From NCBI GenBank assembly GCA_028023455.1, contig JAQFVV010000187.1, forward strand, positions 64,001 through 128,000: a stretch of 64,000 nt of DNA, given 5' to 3'. Below the pieces are notes generated by a model. The model was not told the DNA's origin, searched no databases, and saw only the letters and a program-made list of their open reading frames with translations. Of the stretch, positions 37,497 to 50,173 are shown piece after piece (position 1 is the first letter of the stretch; every line of letters begins with the position of its first letter). Source of the stretch: Epiperipatus broadwayi. Lineage: Eukaryota > Onychophora > Udeonychophora > Euonychophora > Peripatidae. A program made the translations under genes and the position numbers.

Positions 37497-38165
37497 TGAA
37501 AAAGATAAATGATCTTCAGTATATGTATTTCATGCTGAACCAGCATTTATCAGTGATTGGATGAACTGATGAGTGGTTCAGCACAAAACACATATTGGAG
37601 ATCATTTATCTTTTTCATGTGTATGGGATCATATGTATTGGTTATATAAAATGGAGTGGATAGCTGTAGTGAACATGAAAAAAGTCTTGAATTCAAATCT
37701 TTTTAAGTTCAGTATAGATAATGTTCTTGTATTTAAAATATTACATATTCAGCCAGTATTCTGCCCATCCCGCATTTGTGTATTTAAATGGACATATTAA
37801 GAGCCTATTCATGAGGGTCAGAGTCACTTAAAGTTAGCATGGGTATGACAATAATATTGGCATCAACAAGAAGTTTTGAGCATTTCATCATCAGATTTTC
37901 AATGATATGGATGGCTAAAGAGTTGGAGAGTGGAGAAGATTGAAGCCTGTCCATTAAAGTTTGAAGATTTGCTATCATATTATAAACTGAGCATTGATTA
38001 TATGTGTGTGGAAGATGATGATCTGGACCAACTGATGAGTGCTGGTTCAGCACAAATTACATATGTTGGAGATCATTTATTTTCACATGTATGTGATCAT
38101 ATGTATCACTTTAAAATAGAATGGATAGCTGTAGTGAGCTTGAAAGTCTGAATTCAAATCTCTTA
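37497..38165 (+). repeat. repeat family A, joined units
   Basis: A short reverse piece (37497-37560) is followed by a forward unit (37561-38050) and then the start of a second forward unit up to 38165. The tRNA-like end (GGTTATATAAAATGGAGTGG then GAATTCAAATC) occurs at both 37640 and 38100, so the repeating period is about 460 bp. Confidence 0.6.
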
Positions 38166-38369
38166 ATTATGTATAAGATTTGAAAATCATCAAAAATAGA
38201 AATAAAGAAATTTCATTATGTTGTTTTTTTTTATAAATTAATAATAAAATAATGTAAATATCAATACATGAATAATAATTTTATATATATATATAATTAT
38301 AGAAAAAGTTTCTTGTGGCACAATTGTATATCCTCTTCAGTTTATCAGTTTTAATTGTTAGGCGATGCA

Positions 38370-41280
38370 CTATCACTTTTCTCTGAATCAAGAATCTCTC
38401 AGCCACTATGGCCAGAAAAATCTATTAGTTACCTTTTTTTTTTCATGCCCTACCCTAAGTTTTTTTCATATTCTTCTCTATTTTGCTCCAATCTCTCAGC
38501 CACTATGGCCAGAAAAATCTATTAGTTACCTTTTTTTTTTCATGCCCTACCCTAAGTTTTTTTCATATTCTTCTCTATTCTGCTCCATCCCATTTCCACA
38601 ACATTACCTTTTCTCACTTTTATGGCCTTTATATCTAAATCTCTCTTTTTCCAAACTCAGCATAAAAACAAAGAACCCACTTTGGGTATAATCACTTTGT
38701 TTCTATTCTTTCTCCCACAACTTCATTATTTGTACCCTTTCAACTTGCAGGCATATTTACATTCAGTTAACAGATGCCTAATATTTTCTATGCTTTCCTT
38801 ACATAACTTGCAGACTAAATCACCCATATTTCTCCATTTATGTCTATATTCCCTTGTTGCTAAAGATCCTGTTCGAGCCTTAAACAGTAAACTATTTTCC
38901 TTGCTGTTTATCGTAAGTCAACTCGTACCCAATATTCTGTTTTATATATATATTTAAACTCTTTACTAGTTCTCCATCTCTCCAGCCCCTATTTTTTTAT
39001 TAATGCATCTATTCTTCTATCCCATTTTTTGCCACTATAACCTCAAGAATCCTAACACAAATATTCCCATTTTTGTACAAGTATACTGACATAAAGTCTT
39101 TATCCAAATCTACTGCAAGCTGTACTACCTTTCTCACCCATCTTTTTGCCTGTCCTTTATTTGTAACCGAATCAAATACTATTTTGGCTATTCTCTTACT
39201 ATCCATAAATTGCAATCTACTGAACATTTTCATTTTGCTTTTTGCATCTCTTATATAGAAACATTACCATCCCATTTATCCGTAAATTGTCTCCTTTACC
39301 ATCCACACATTGCATGTAATGCATGTCGTCCTACTTCTCTTTGTACTTTTTCTAAATAATGTACTTTTTCTAAATAATGTATTACTCCTTTACTAACACA
39401 TTGCTACCATAAATTAATTCTACTACTGCTACTTATATAAGAACACTTAATTTTTTTATTAGTTCCTTTCCTTTGCTTCATTTATCAGTTTTTTCTCCCA
39501 TCTAAGCAATTTCTCTGATTATTTAAAATGATTCTCAAATAGTTATACCTATTCACCACATTTAACTTTATATTCCCCAATAAAAATTCTTTCTGTTCTC
39601 TTTCCCCAGCATTTATCATCATTATTTTTGATTTTACTTCACTAAATTTAATCCCCATCTCTTTACTCACCCTTGCACATGTCTTCAGCATAACTTCTAT
39701 ATCTTTTCTACTTTCTGTGCACAAAAACATATCATCAGCGAATAAAAGACCTGATAATATATATACTTCCTTGCCATCTATTAATGGTATTTCTACCTCT
39801 CTTCCTTGACTTTCTATTTCTCTCCATTTTTCTCAAATATAACAAAAATAAAATAGGTGAGATAGGGCATCCTTGCATTAATCCCACCCCACTTTTAACT
39901 CTGAATCTATATTTCCTAATTTATACATATAGTAATTATTTTCGTACAATCTCTTAATACCTAACAAGATCCACTAAAGCCCCATTCATTCCCTAATTTA
40001 CTAAACTTATCCATAAACTATTTTCATTTACTCACCTTCTTTTCCTAAACTTACTTATAATTATTTCCATTTACTCGCCTTCTTTATATCTATAAGCATG
40101 TATGTCTACCTGTATTCCTACTCATATCTATATGTTGTGTGATTACAAATAAACTATCTCCTATACGCTCTTCCTATCAAAAACTTCCCTGCATTTCTCC
40201 AACTATATTATTTTCTTCCCTTCATTTTGTCGCCCTTCCAGCCACTACATATGCAGAAATTTTGTATAACATTGACATATCAGTCTGTAATTGTTTAACT
40301 TTCTATTATCCTTACCCTTTAAATAATAGCCTTACTCTTGTATTATTCCAGCTATCTGGAAATTCTTCTATACCATCTTATTAAAACCTGCTTATAGATT
40401 TAATTTTGTCCTATCCCATTCATCTAAATCTCTTGCCTTTCCATGTTTCAGTTTTTTCCTGTCTCATTCAATTCATTTTCTGTAATCTTAATATTTCCAT
40501 CATTATATGCTTTTGTGTTTGTTAGCACTCTGTCCTTTACATCTAACATCTTTTCTATATCCATTACATACTTATTTAATTTTGTCTAATTCTTCTCTAT
40601 AGCTACCTCATCATCTAGTAATACTATTTTTTCTTCCCTACATTTCTTCTTTTAATATATTTTCAAAATGTTTTACTTCCATCTCTAGCACTTTTATTAA
40701 TATCCTCCAATAATTTCACTATTTAATTTCATTCTCTCTATATAATTATCTATTTTAGCCAACTTTTTGTTTTGTTTTGTTTATATTTTTTCCATTTTTC
40801 ACTTTCTTTGTTTTTAATAGCACATTTACATTCTCTGCATGCTTTTTTCCTCTCTTTTACTAATTCTCATTTTTCTATTACTTTTATTATTCTGAATATT
40901 CTAACCCAAAACCCTTGCCACTTTTTCTACTTCATCCCAACAAACTCTTCCATGATTTTTTTTTTCTTTTACTTTATATTTTAACCTTTCTACTTTTATT
41001 ACTATTTTCCATCACATAACTAACCATGTCTGTTATAAAGAAATTATGATCACGATCTACATTGCATACATGGTGCCATTCAACACTTATATAAAACTAA
41101 CTATAACCCATCACAACAATAATACAAAGCAAAAAAATTTTTTCCTATAAATGTGTACAATGCATACAACCGTTCTTGCCATAATCAATGTAATTGGTCT
41201 CACACATGTTCCATCAGGTTCCCTGACATAGTTCAAAGGTTCTATATTTTTTATATACAATCCACTCCGTGCCCACGTTT
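38370..41280 (-). pseudogene. non-LTR retrotransposon (LINE) copy, antisense to LRPPRC
   Basis: Read on the - strand from high to low coordinates, decayed LINE parts occur in the proper order. About 41010-41060 has VDRDHNFFITDMV (endonuclease-like DHN end). About 39850-39890 has traces of the (RQ)GCPLSP-type box. At 39485-39760 the reverse-transcriptase catalytic region reads LLFADDMFLCTES and then IKFSEVKSKIMMIN. At 38760-38880 a C-terminal Cys/His motif reads CKLCKESIENIRHLLTEC. Many frameshifts and stops make it inactive. The 3' end carries a 97-bp direct duplication (38393-38586). Related copies lie at 55.3-57.7 kb and 59.9-60.5 kb. The clade cannot be fixed by eye. Confidence 0.8.
38393..38586. 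repeat. 97-bp direct tandem duplication in the LINE 3' end
   Basis: A 97-bp block beginning AATCTCTCAGCCACTATGGC is present twice in a row (38393-38489 and 38490-38586) with very few differences. The sister LINE at 55.35 kb has it once, so the duplication arose in this copy. Confidence 0.85.
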
Positions 41281-41739
41281 TAAACAATGAATATATAAGT
41301 TAATATATTATTACATGCATAACTACACCTAGTATTTTATAATGGAAAGAAAATGGTAATACAGTAATAGATAAAATAAAAAGTGAAAAAAAAAATTAAT
41401 TTACTGGATATCTAAGAATTTGGATTGCTATATCATAATTTTATATTTTGATTTTCTATTATAAAACAGTGTGTTGCCATGTATGCAATAATATATTGTT
41501 TAAAGCATAACATTTAATATTGGAAAAGAGCATAAAGTTATATGCTAATAAAAGCTTTTTTGTATTATAAATATATATTTTTCATAACTGCTGTATTAAT
41601 TTTCATAAATTTATAAATGATGATGTAATGTTTGTAATATGAAATAATTACCAAAAAAAGTTATTTTTATTCTCAATGACATGGTTAATGTAAAAACAGA
41701 CAACTGCACATTTTAGTACTGTAATGGTATGAAAAGTAG

Positions 41740-41890
41740 AGCTGCTTTAACGTAACCTAGAGATGCAGGTAGAGGGGGTTCGAACCTCACCTACTGCTCT
41801 AGATTGCTACTAAGTGACTTACTCCCCAAACCTCACTAGAATTTATTCTTAATGTATGCCCGGTGGTCAGGGAGAGTTAAGACCACAAAA
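41740..41890 (+). repeat. possible tRNA-related SINE fragment
   Basis: GGGGGTTCGAACCTC at about 41776 fits a pol III B box (GGTTCGAANCC), and flanking blocks GCAGGTAG and CCTACTGC can pair as a stem. I cannot fold a complete cloverleaf and the A box is not clear, so it is a SINE relic at best. Confidence 0.3.
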
Positions 41891-43707
41891 TGAATTTTAA
41901 CAAGTAGATATATATAATGACCAATTTATATATGTGTGTCACACTAAGAAAAACAAACAATACTACAGACGTTTAATGATAGTGAATGACAGACAAAAGA
42001 AACTTTTATTAGTTATGCTAGCAAGATTCTACAAAGTTTCACTGATTGCGCTGCAGGCTATTACCCTACAACCATATACAGATATATATGAAAAATCCCT
42101 TCTTTTGTAATGATAATAATAGACAAAAATTTATATTATAAGTTTTTTAAAAAAATATTTCCAGCCAATGGATGGGTTACATAAAATTCAAGAGAGAAAC
42201 ATAATTCATTAACTCTATGGATAGAGCACATGGTAATAAATAAATGGTTAAACCCAACTAAACACTTTTTGAACATATTTAAATCATAGTCTTCTATTAA
42301 TGACTAAAGAAAATGAAATAGTGATCCCAACGGAAATTTCCAGCTATGATTGAAACATTTCAATAATATTTGAGACAGATTTCTAAGTAAATATAAATAT
42401 GCAATATGGCACATTAAAGCGAAAGCATAATGTGAGCTGAGTCCCGAGACATAATAAGCAACCAAGAGGCTAATACAAGACCGAATAACACTCCTCCTCT
42501 AAACTGCGTTAGAGAAAAATGGAATCCGTTCGCTAACCGCGTGAACCGGATTCAGATACGGAGTTTTCTTGCTTATGTCCAGTTAAGTACGTTGGAATAT
42601 CTGAAATAGATATGAGATCCAGAATTTTTATTTATTTTCATGAAGATCCTTTTGCAGGTATATTAGCCTAAGCAGACTTAGTAAAAGAGAAACACTGAAT
42701 ACATGCTGAGACGTTACAAATCATCCTGTGCACGATACAACATAAATATGGTCAAACGACCTTAAATTTAAAAAGAAACCCTTTTGCAAAAACATTACAA
42801 AAGCTCGACCACCACTGAAAAATCCGCAGAAAAGTAATAATGATTTTCTCTTTTATAAAATTTAGATTACTAACATGGATATTTTACTGATTTAGTTGAA
42901 GTTTAACCTATCTACCCACAGAGTCAAATGGTATTTATAAAACTTTAATATATACATTTTGTCAAATATACACACTCTTATTACAAAAGAATAAGTGCGA
43001 ACGTTTTAATAATTTCACGCTCGTTAAAATAGAATTTTAAATTCGTAACCCTTCATTGACTAAAAAAAACAATAAAGACATCGATCGGGATCTTATACGA
43101 AAGAATCTTTAGCAATTAAATATTAATTCTAAGAATGGGATTTGCACTTTCTGCAAGTTGCTTTTTCTCCTAAAATAAAATATATACATTAAATAAATTC
43201 TTAATTATAGGTGCATATTGGCGGTAAGTTAAGTGACCCATTTCAATCAAATTAATAAGAATTATCGCCGCTATATGCGAGAGAAACCACCACTTATTGC
43301 AATACTTTAGAAAGAAAAAAAGAAACAATTGATGAAATATAATTCTACAAGACGCAAACATATAAATTCAAAAATGTACATGTAGATAAATAGAATAACA
43401 GAGTAGATATTTAAATTTACATTGTGAAAAGATAAAACATATTTCAAATCATGGAATAGTTACTGGTAACTAGAAGGCTAGTGTGAAAATGGAAACCATT
43501 GATGTTGCTTGGCAGTCCCTTTTTAAGTCTTGATGTTTATTTCATATTTTCCATTGAAAGAATTTTAATGAACAGCGTATGGCATTTGTCATGAATGCAG
43601 GGCACTTTAGTTCTCAGGCTGACTCACTTGTCTACGACTCCGATCTCAGGAACGGGCAGGAGAGCGAAGGCAAAGAATATTACTCACTTTTTTTTTTTTT
43701 TTTGCAG

Positions 43708-43866
43708 AGTAGTTCATTTTGTGATTTATGATATATATGCTGAACAGAAAGAAAAAGACTATGGCTTGAAGACAGTACAGCAAGCTTTCCCAGCAAATTA
43801 TCTTGTAAATTTCAGAAAACATTCCGAAAAATTCTTAATAAAAGCTAATTCTTCAGCAAGACTACA
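43708..43866 (+). other. orphan exon-like segment (53 codons) in LRPPRC intron 2
   Basis: A T-rich tract ending TTTGCAG precedes 159 nt that are open in one frame and end at CTACA before GTAAGC. The frame reads VVHFVIYDIYAEQKEKDYGL, then KTVQQAFPANYLVNFRKHSE and KFLIKANSSARLQ, with a mixed amino-acid content unlike the Lys/Ile/Asn/Phe-dominated junk frames around it. Both ends are phase 2. The flanking LRPPRC intron is phase 1, and reading the segment in that phase hits a stop at once, so it is not an LRPPRC exon. It may be an exon of a nested gene or a captured or decayed exon. I do not recognise the protein. Confidence 0.45.
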
Positions 43867-45840
43867 GTAAGCATAAGACCCAGAACAAAAGAAAAATTCT
43901 TTATTTATACCCTTTTCAATTCTATTTTTAATTAAACTACTTATTACTAGCCTATTGTTTCAAATTTTTCCCTGTTATCTATTTTTCTTTCAATTAAAAT
44001 GTTTCATAAATTAATTGCATTCTTTAATGGATTCTGTTTAATTATGAAAATTTATCTTATCTATTTCTGCCATATTTTAAAAAATAGTTACAAATAAAAA
44101 TTTAAATTTTGTATATTTTATTTCATTGATTTCTTTTTTTAAACACTTTCCTTTTGTGCAGATGATAATTTATTTTAAGAGAAGAACTTACATTCACTGT
44201 CGTTGGACTTGAGTCTTAGCTATTCCACAGTGAATGGTGAAGCCAGCATATATATAATTGTATATATATATGCACAACTTCAGTATACCTAATTCTTTTT
44301 TTACATGAATTTTTTTTTTTGCACGATTTTGAAATAACATGAGTTTAAAAAATATATATATATTTCTCTTTCTACTCAAGTTGTTTTAAAATAAATAATC
44401 TGTAAAAACAAAAAACATTTTGAAATTAGAGCTGCTGTGATATATTGATGATTAAAATGAAGGCTTAAAAAAATTATCCTACTTTCTCAAATTAATTCTT
44501 AGATTGTCTTAATTAAGTTATATTAAATATTTTTGTTAAAAATTTTAAATAATTTCATATAAGAAAATATTTTTTTTAAAAAAAAAAAAAAGATTGTAAA
44601 TCTTTTTAATTCAGTATTTATTTACAGATTTGTTGCTGAGGATGAGTTCATCGCAATTATCTTACAAAACGAAAAAAAATTTATGTCTGTTTTTAAAAAT
44701 AAAAATATATTTTCTGGCAATATTTCTGCAAATATCAAAATTTGTCTGCATTGTAATGTTTTTGTCACTTTGTTGAAAGAGAAGTACCTTTTTAGTATTA
44801 ATGCTTTGTTTGCATTTTGACATTTGGTTTTTTAAAAAAAATTCTTTGTTGGTCTTGATGGTAAAAAAAATTAATTTTGTTTAAATTAATTTGATAATTT
44901 GTATTTTAATAATTAATAAATTAAATGAAATAAAAGTAATAAATTACATTAATAGTCTTTATTTCAATTTTTTTTTTTACTTGTAATGTGAAAGTGACAA
45001 TATGCTTTGAACTTTAAAGTTTTCAATGCCTTGTGTAAAAAAGCCAATGAGTGTTTCATTGTAAATGTGCTCACTTCAAGTTTTTTTATTTTTCTCATGA
45101 AATTTATGTTCAATGTGTATGAAGTAAAATTTGATAATACAAAAAATATAATATTCTAACAAAATTTTTCATAGGGTTTATTTCTTAGGTTCAGAACCAA
45201 TCTCCTTATTTTCCATATATACCATGTATTTTTTTACACATAATTTTTGCGAACCAATCTGTGTAAAAAGAAAATTAGGTGTATATCATAAATGATTAGT
45301 GGAATCATGACCATGCAACCATATTATTTATAATAAAGATTGGGGGGGGGGGGTAATTGGGTTTAATTATATTTTTCAGTAATGTTTTAGTAATGAAATT
45401 GAATCCTGCATATTATATTAATACTATGAATGATTGGTTTAAACCACCTTACAGTTTGTTTGTTTTTCAAAAACTACCCCCCTTTTTTTTTTGTTTTCAT
45501 TATTATTATTTTCAATCTTATTACTGAAACAGTAATGACTATTGAGTTTAAACATTTTAATTTTTAATCATTTGTTGGGAGGTATTCATTATCCCATTAG
45601 AATCCAGTATCCATAAATTCTTTTTTTAATAACTTATTTTATAATGCAAGAAATGTCATTCAGAAATAAATCCTTCAATAAACTTAATTTTAATCAATTT
45701 AATTTGCTTTTTCAGATGCATTTTTTTTTTAGAGTTATTATTTAAGCTAGTGATCATAATATCTGAACTGAATTTTGATTTGATGCTCAATTTTTTGATT
45801 TAGTTCTATACCATTATAGCCCAATACTCATATATATATA

Positions 45841-45994
45841 ATATGAAAAGCACTATAACAGAGAATAAAACAAATTAAATCAAGTGAGTATACTTTTGAT
45901 GTGTAAGCATCATAATCAACATGATTATGACACACATCAAAAGTATACTTAATCTATTTAATTAGTTTCTTCTCTGTTATAGTTTTTTCCATAT
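45841..45994. mobile_element. 154-bp palindromic MITE, TA target duplication
   Basis: The element is almost entirely an inverted repeat: ATATGAAAAGCACTATAACA on the left, and the same ATATGGAAAA...CTATAACAGAG on the right read inward, with AGTATACTTTTGATGTGT mirrored in the middle. TA flanks both sides (45839-45840 and 45995-45996), which suits Tc1/mariner-class mobilisation. No coding capacity. Confidence 0.8.
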
Positions 45995-48900
45995 TACTAA
46001 TAATGGCAGAATATATATATAATTTCAAAACTCGGCAATTCCTAAAGTCAGCAATTGGGAAATCCTTCTATGTAGAAGAATTCAGTTTTCTTGCTATTTT
46101 CCAATATTCTTATAGCCTTCATTAATGCAGTAAGATAAGCAAAAGAAATAAATTTCGGTGTTTTTTGATAAAATAAAAAATAAGAGCAGAAAAATATGTA
46201 AAGCCAAGCGCAAAAAATGTATGAGTTGAAATACAAAAAGGTTAGCAGTGATGATCTAAATGTGATGTTAATTTTGGTATATTATTTTAACATTAATCCA
46301 TCCTCCACTAAAACTTTTCCCCTAAAATAAGTTTTATATTTAATAAAATTCACTTCTTATGTTAAAATTCTAAATCTTGAATAATTTTATTTTTCCTTTA
46401 TTTTTATTGGGTTATTTATTTAATCTTTATTAGAATAGTAGACCTTTTATATACATTGTCTCTCAAAATTTTATGTACATGTAATTTAAACTTTACAATC
46501 TATCCTAATTGCTCAAAGAAAAGAAATTTAATTATGCAATACATTCATTATTTCATATAATCCTCTTGATTCTATATATTATTTTAAAAAACCTAATTGT
46601 TTTATTCAATGTATTCATTCACTTTATACAGCAACATGACTGAAATTGAATATTCACTTCACAATGTTTATACATTGTACTAATTTGTTATTGTTCTTTT
46701 TGTATTAAAAACAAAATAAGTTAAAAAAGGTATTATATGTCTATTGAAAAACATAATTTAATAATGAAATTTTTATATCAAGATTGGTGATTGCAGAATA
46801 TCACATAGATTATTTTAAATCACATCCAGCAATTCAGTGGATTGCATGTAAATTTAATTGTAAATAAAGAAGGTGAAATAAAGTAGGTAGAGGTTTAAAA
46901 ACTCTTACAAACAATAAAGATAAAGTTAGTTTTATAGATGCTAAGAGTTCCACACCAAAGTATCTAGAAGATTTATTGAACATTTTGCATTCAGGATTAC
47001 TAAATCTTTTTGGAATGTAACTGTTCATTAGGTATTGAAAAGAGCAATCTACCAGGGAAGAAAATCCAAAAAGAGATCTTAGTTCAACAAAAATAATAAA
47101 CACAATTAAGTTTAAGACTTGTAAAAGTATATATATATATTGGCCTATCTATTATTTTAATGTCTTTTGGAATTAGGTCATATTCAGTGGTGAGGAATTA
47201 AACAGATGAATGATCTAATTCCTGCAGGCATTAAAAGAATACATAAATTTCTGTTCCCCCCCCCCCCCCCCAGTCAAATTTTTTGGTTTGTCTATTATTT
47301 TTGCCTGTTCATAGTATTTTTCTGGATTTATATTTTTGATAACCTGCCTGTCTCAAATGCAAAATTTTCATTAAATCTTTATACTCTATGATGTGGATTT
47401 TATAATATTTGTAAAATTTATTTCTTTTTTTATTTTATATTCTCTTGCAATTAATTTTATCTATAATATCTTGAATCTCTGGATGTGATTTTTCACAGTG
47501 ATTTGCTTTAATCTGAAAATTTTATTGATAAATTGTATTTTTAAATAGATAATATAATCTTTTTGGTATTGCTTTTGGTTTTGATATAAACATAACAATC
47601 ACTGAGCATTTACAAGTTAGTGCAGAGTACAAGTATCCACAGTTTACACTATATATTGTTTTAAATATAAAGAATCAACCTGAAGTGTTCATTCAGTTTT
47701 GTACTCCAGGTTTGTGCATCCTGCCTGTATCAATAATATATAAAATCAACTGAGGATTCTTTGAAATAATGAATATATTTTATAAGTATTTTTTTTTTTG
47801 CCTTTGAGCACTGAAAATAACTTATAAAATATAATTACATGCTTACATTCAATTTGCAAAGTAATTATATAAAAGGAAATTTCTCTAAATATTTGCAAAG
47901 CATTGTTTTCAGAAGCGAATATCTTTTTGTTAAAAGTAAAATTATTGCAGATTTAGAATTTTTAACATAAAGAGTGAATTTTATTAATTGTAAAATTTAT
48001 CTCCAGGTAATAATTTTTGTTTGAGGGGGGGGAATTGTTAATTCTAAAATAACAGATTGTTTGCATTTTTAAAATGACTTCCTTTCTATTTGTCCTTTCA
48101 ATTCATACATTTTTTGTGCTTGTGGTTAAACGTTTTTCTGCTTTCATTTTTATTTCATCAAAAGAAAATTTCCACACAAATCTCAAGAATCACTACTGTA
48201 TGGAGAGTTTGCTATTATAATCACAAGAATGTGGAATGATGCCAGGGGAATTTTTCATCTGTTAACTTTAGGAATTACATTGGCAAATTTGTAGTCTGCG
48301 TATAGGAATATTGAACTATGCCATTAAAGGACTAAATCAGAAAATTTAAATATTAAATCAAAATGCAGTCCAAATATAGTCACTAGTGTAAATAATCATT
48401 CTATAAAAAAATGTTTCTTTTAAAACAATTTGATTTGACTGAACTTCAGTTTTGAAGGATTTGTTTCTGATAGGCATTCCTAGCACTATAAAATAAATTG
48501 ATTTTTAAAAAATCTGTTGCTGGATACTGGTTGAAACAATGAATAATTTTTAATAAATTGTTTAAAGTTAAAATTTTTTAATTCTTATCATAGTTCTTCC
48601 ACTAATGGAACTGAAAATAATAATAGCAAGAACCTTTTAAAATGTGTGATTTATAAATTTAATTATTGATATACTTATTTACATAATTATTTAATGTGTC
48701 TTACAATCAATATTTTTGTGCATTCATATAAATTCTTCTTGCATGAAGCAAAAATTTCATATTAATTATTTAAATCTTTAAATGCAGTTTCAGTATAAAA
48801 TACTTTTCAAGAGTGCACAAAATTATTACAGTTTAAATGCAGATATTTATATATCTGGATATTGTATTATATATATGTATTGAATATGGATTTTCTTTTT

Positions 48901-49960
48901 TTGTTACTTTAAACATATTTGTCTTTATTGCTAACTGACCTTAATTCACCTATAAATAAATTTATTTTTATTTGCAATATATAATTACCTCCTTCTGTGA
49001 TTATCTAATATCTTTTGTTTTACCATCTTTTTATGAATCTTTTATATTGTTCATATAATAAAAAGGAAAAATACAATTGGTGCAAAAAAATATAAAAAGC
49101 AAATTATAAATTTATGAATAATTGCATATTTTTATACAGTTGTCATTATTAAAAGTAAAATTATGTAGATATATAGCTGAATTTTTTTAAGTAAAAAAAA
49201 AAAATAATATTTTGTTTAAATCGCATGTTGTTATTAAATTAGTAATGACTGGAAGGTTGCTATTCTTTCACATGCGCCTTACTATTACTTTCAGACAGCC
49301 AATAGCTGTTAAAACAGCGGTCTGAGGAGCGATCAGGCCTAGACACATGACAGAGATTTTTTGACAAGAAAAGAATACCAGTCTTAAGCATCTTGGTTTG
49401 AAAGCATGAATATATAAACATATACATTTATTACTCACTGAGTTATTAATTTATAATATTACAGTGCGAAATCTTAGATTTACTACACCGCAATTTTCTG
49501 TAATTTTTCCCAGAGATAATTTATTGAATAAAGTTTATTTTTAATCTAGATCATATCTGACAGATTATTATGTTTAAAAAACATTCAAAACAATGATAAA
49601 AAGAATAATTCAGCAAGCAGCTATATCAAGAAAAAATCATAATAATGATCATGATTAGTCTCAAGTTAGAGAATATGTAGTTTGCCATATTATGTGGTCT
49701 TTGTACAGTATGGAAGATGAGTATAATAATGTCTTCATATTTTGAAACAAAATGTTTTCAATATTTTTTTATGAATATGTAAGATAATTACAATTATTTC
49801 AATTTATTCTTATAAACAGTGTTGTATAGATTGTACTTTATAAAACAGCATTTTAATTTTTAAGGATACAAATATTAAGTGTTTATTTAAATAAAAATGA
49901 TTTAGTTATAATTTTTATTATATTTCTCACTTTAATTTTAAACCACTTATTGTTTTATAG

Positions 49961-50083
49961 GTGACATTAACAGCATTCATGGTCTTATGCTTTTTCGTTG
50001 TTGTGGTGATGTTCTTATAGAAAATACAGCTTCACAGCGAATGCAGTTACTGGAAACTATCTTAAAATATTTTAAAGAAAAGG
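49961..50083 (+). CDS. LRPPRC: LRPPRC exon 3
   Basis: A 123-nt exon coding residues 102-142 and one base of 143. It follows TGTTTTATAG and ends AAAAGG before GTAAGA. It reads GDINSIHGLMLFRCCGDVLI and then ENTASQRMQLLETILKYFKEKG. It aligns with the human stretch containing HALLLLRSCGSLLPE and R...A.R.WDTLQKLG, keeping the L.L.R.CG core and the helix that follows. The phases (1 in, 1 out) match exons 2 and 4 exactly. Confidence 0.92.
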
Positions 50084-50173
50084 GTAAGAATTTATATTTT
50101 TTTAGAAATATGGAAATAATTAAGATTGAGTGGTTCATTTATTTTACACATACCACCTTTTAACATTCTAAAT

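Larger units (their letters stand above)
31381..49960. other. LRPPRC intron 2 (18.6 kb)
   Basis: A phase-1 intron. It contains family B repeats (32495-33205), family A repeats (33558-34200, 37497-38165), a 51-bp duplication (34376-34477), a TATA-plus-leader segment (35080-35515), a less AT-rich stretch (about 36290-37470), a LINE (38370-41280), a possible tRNA-related repeat (41740-41890), a less AT-rich stretch (42420-42600), an orphan exon-like segment (43708-43866), and a MITE (45841-45994). From 46.0 to 49.9 kb I see only AT-rich sequence, a 16-base C run at 47256 and a small GC-richer patch at 49250-49350. Confidence 0.7.

Noticed and set aside
39485-41000. Several 60-110 codon frames on the + strand between 38.4 and 41.0 kb
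   Set aside because: They are shadows of the antisense LINE; the meaningful motifs are on the - strand.
41740-41890. A functional tRNA gene
   Set aside because: A B-box-like motif is present, but there is no complete cloverleaf or clear A box. A SINE relic is more likely.
46834-47103. 89-codon open frame on the - strand
   Set aside because: No family resemblance, no good splice sites, and the Leu/Phe/Ser-rich composition fits chance in this background.
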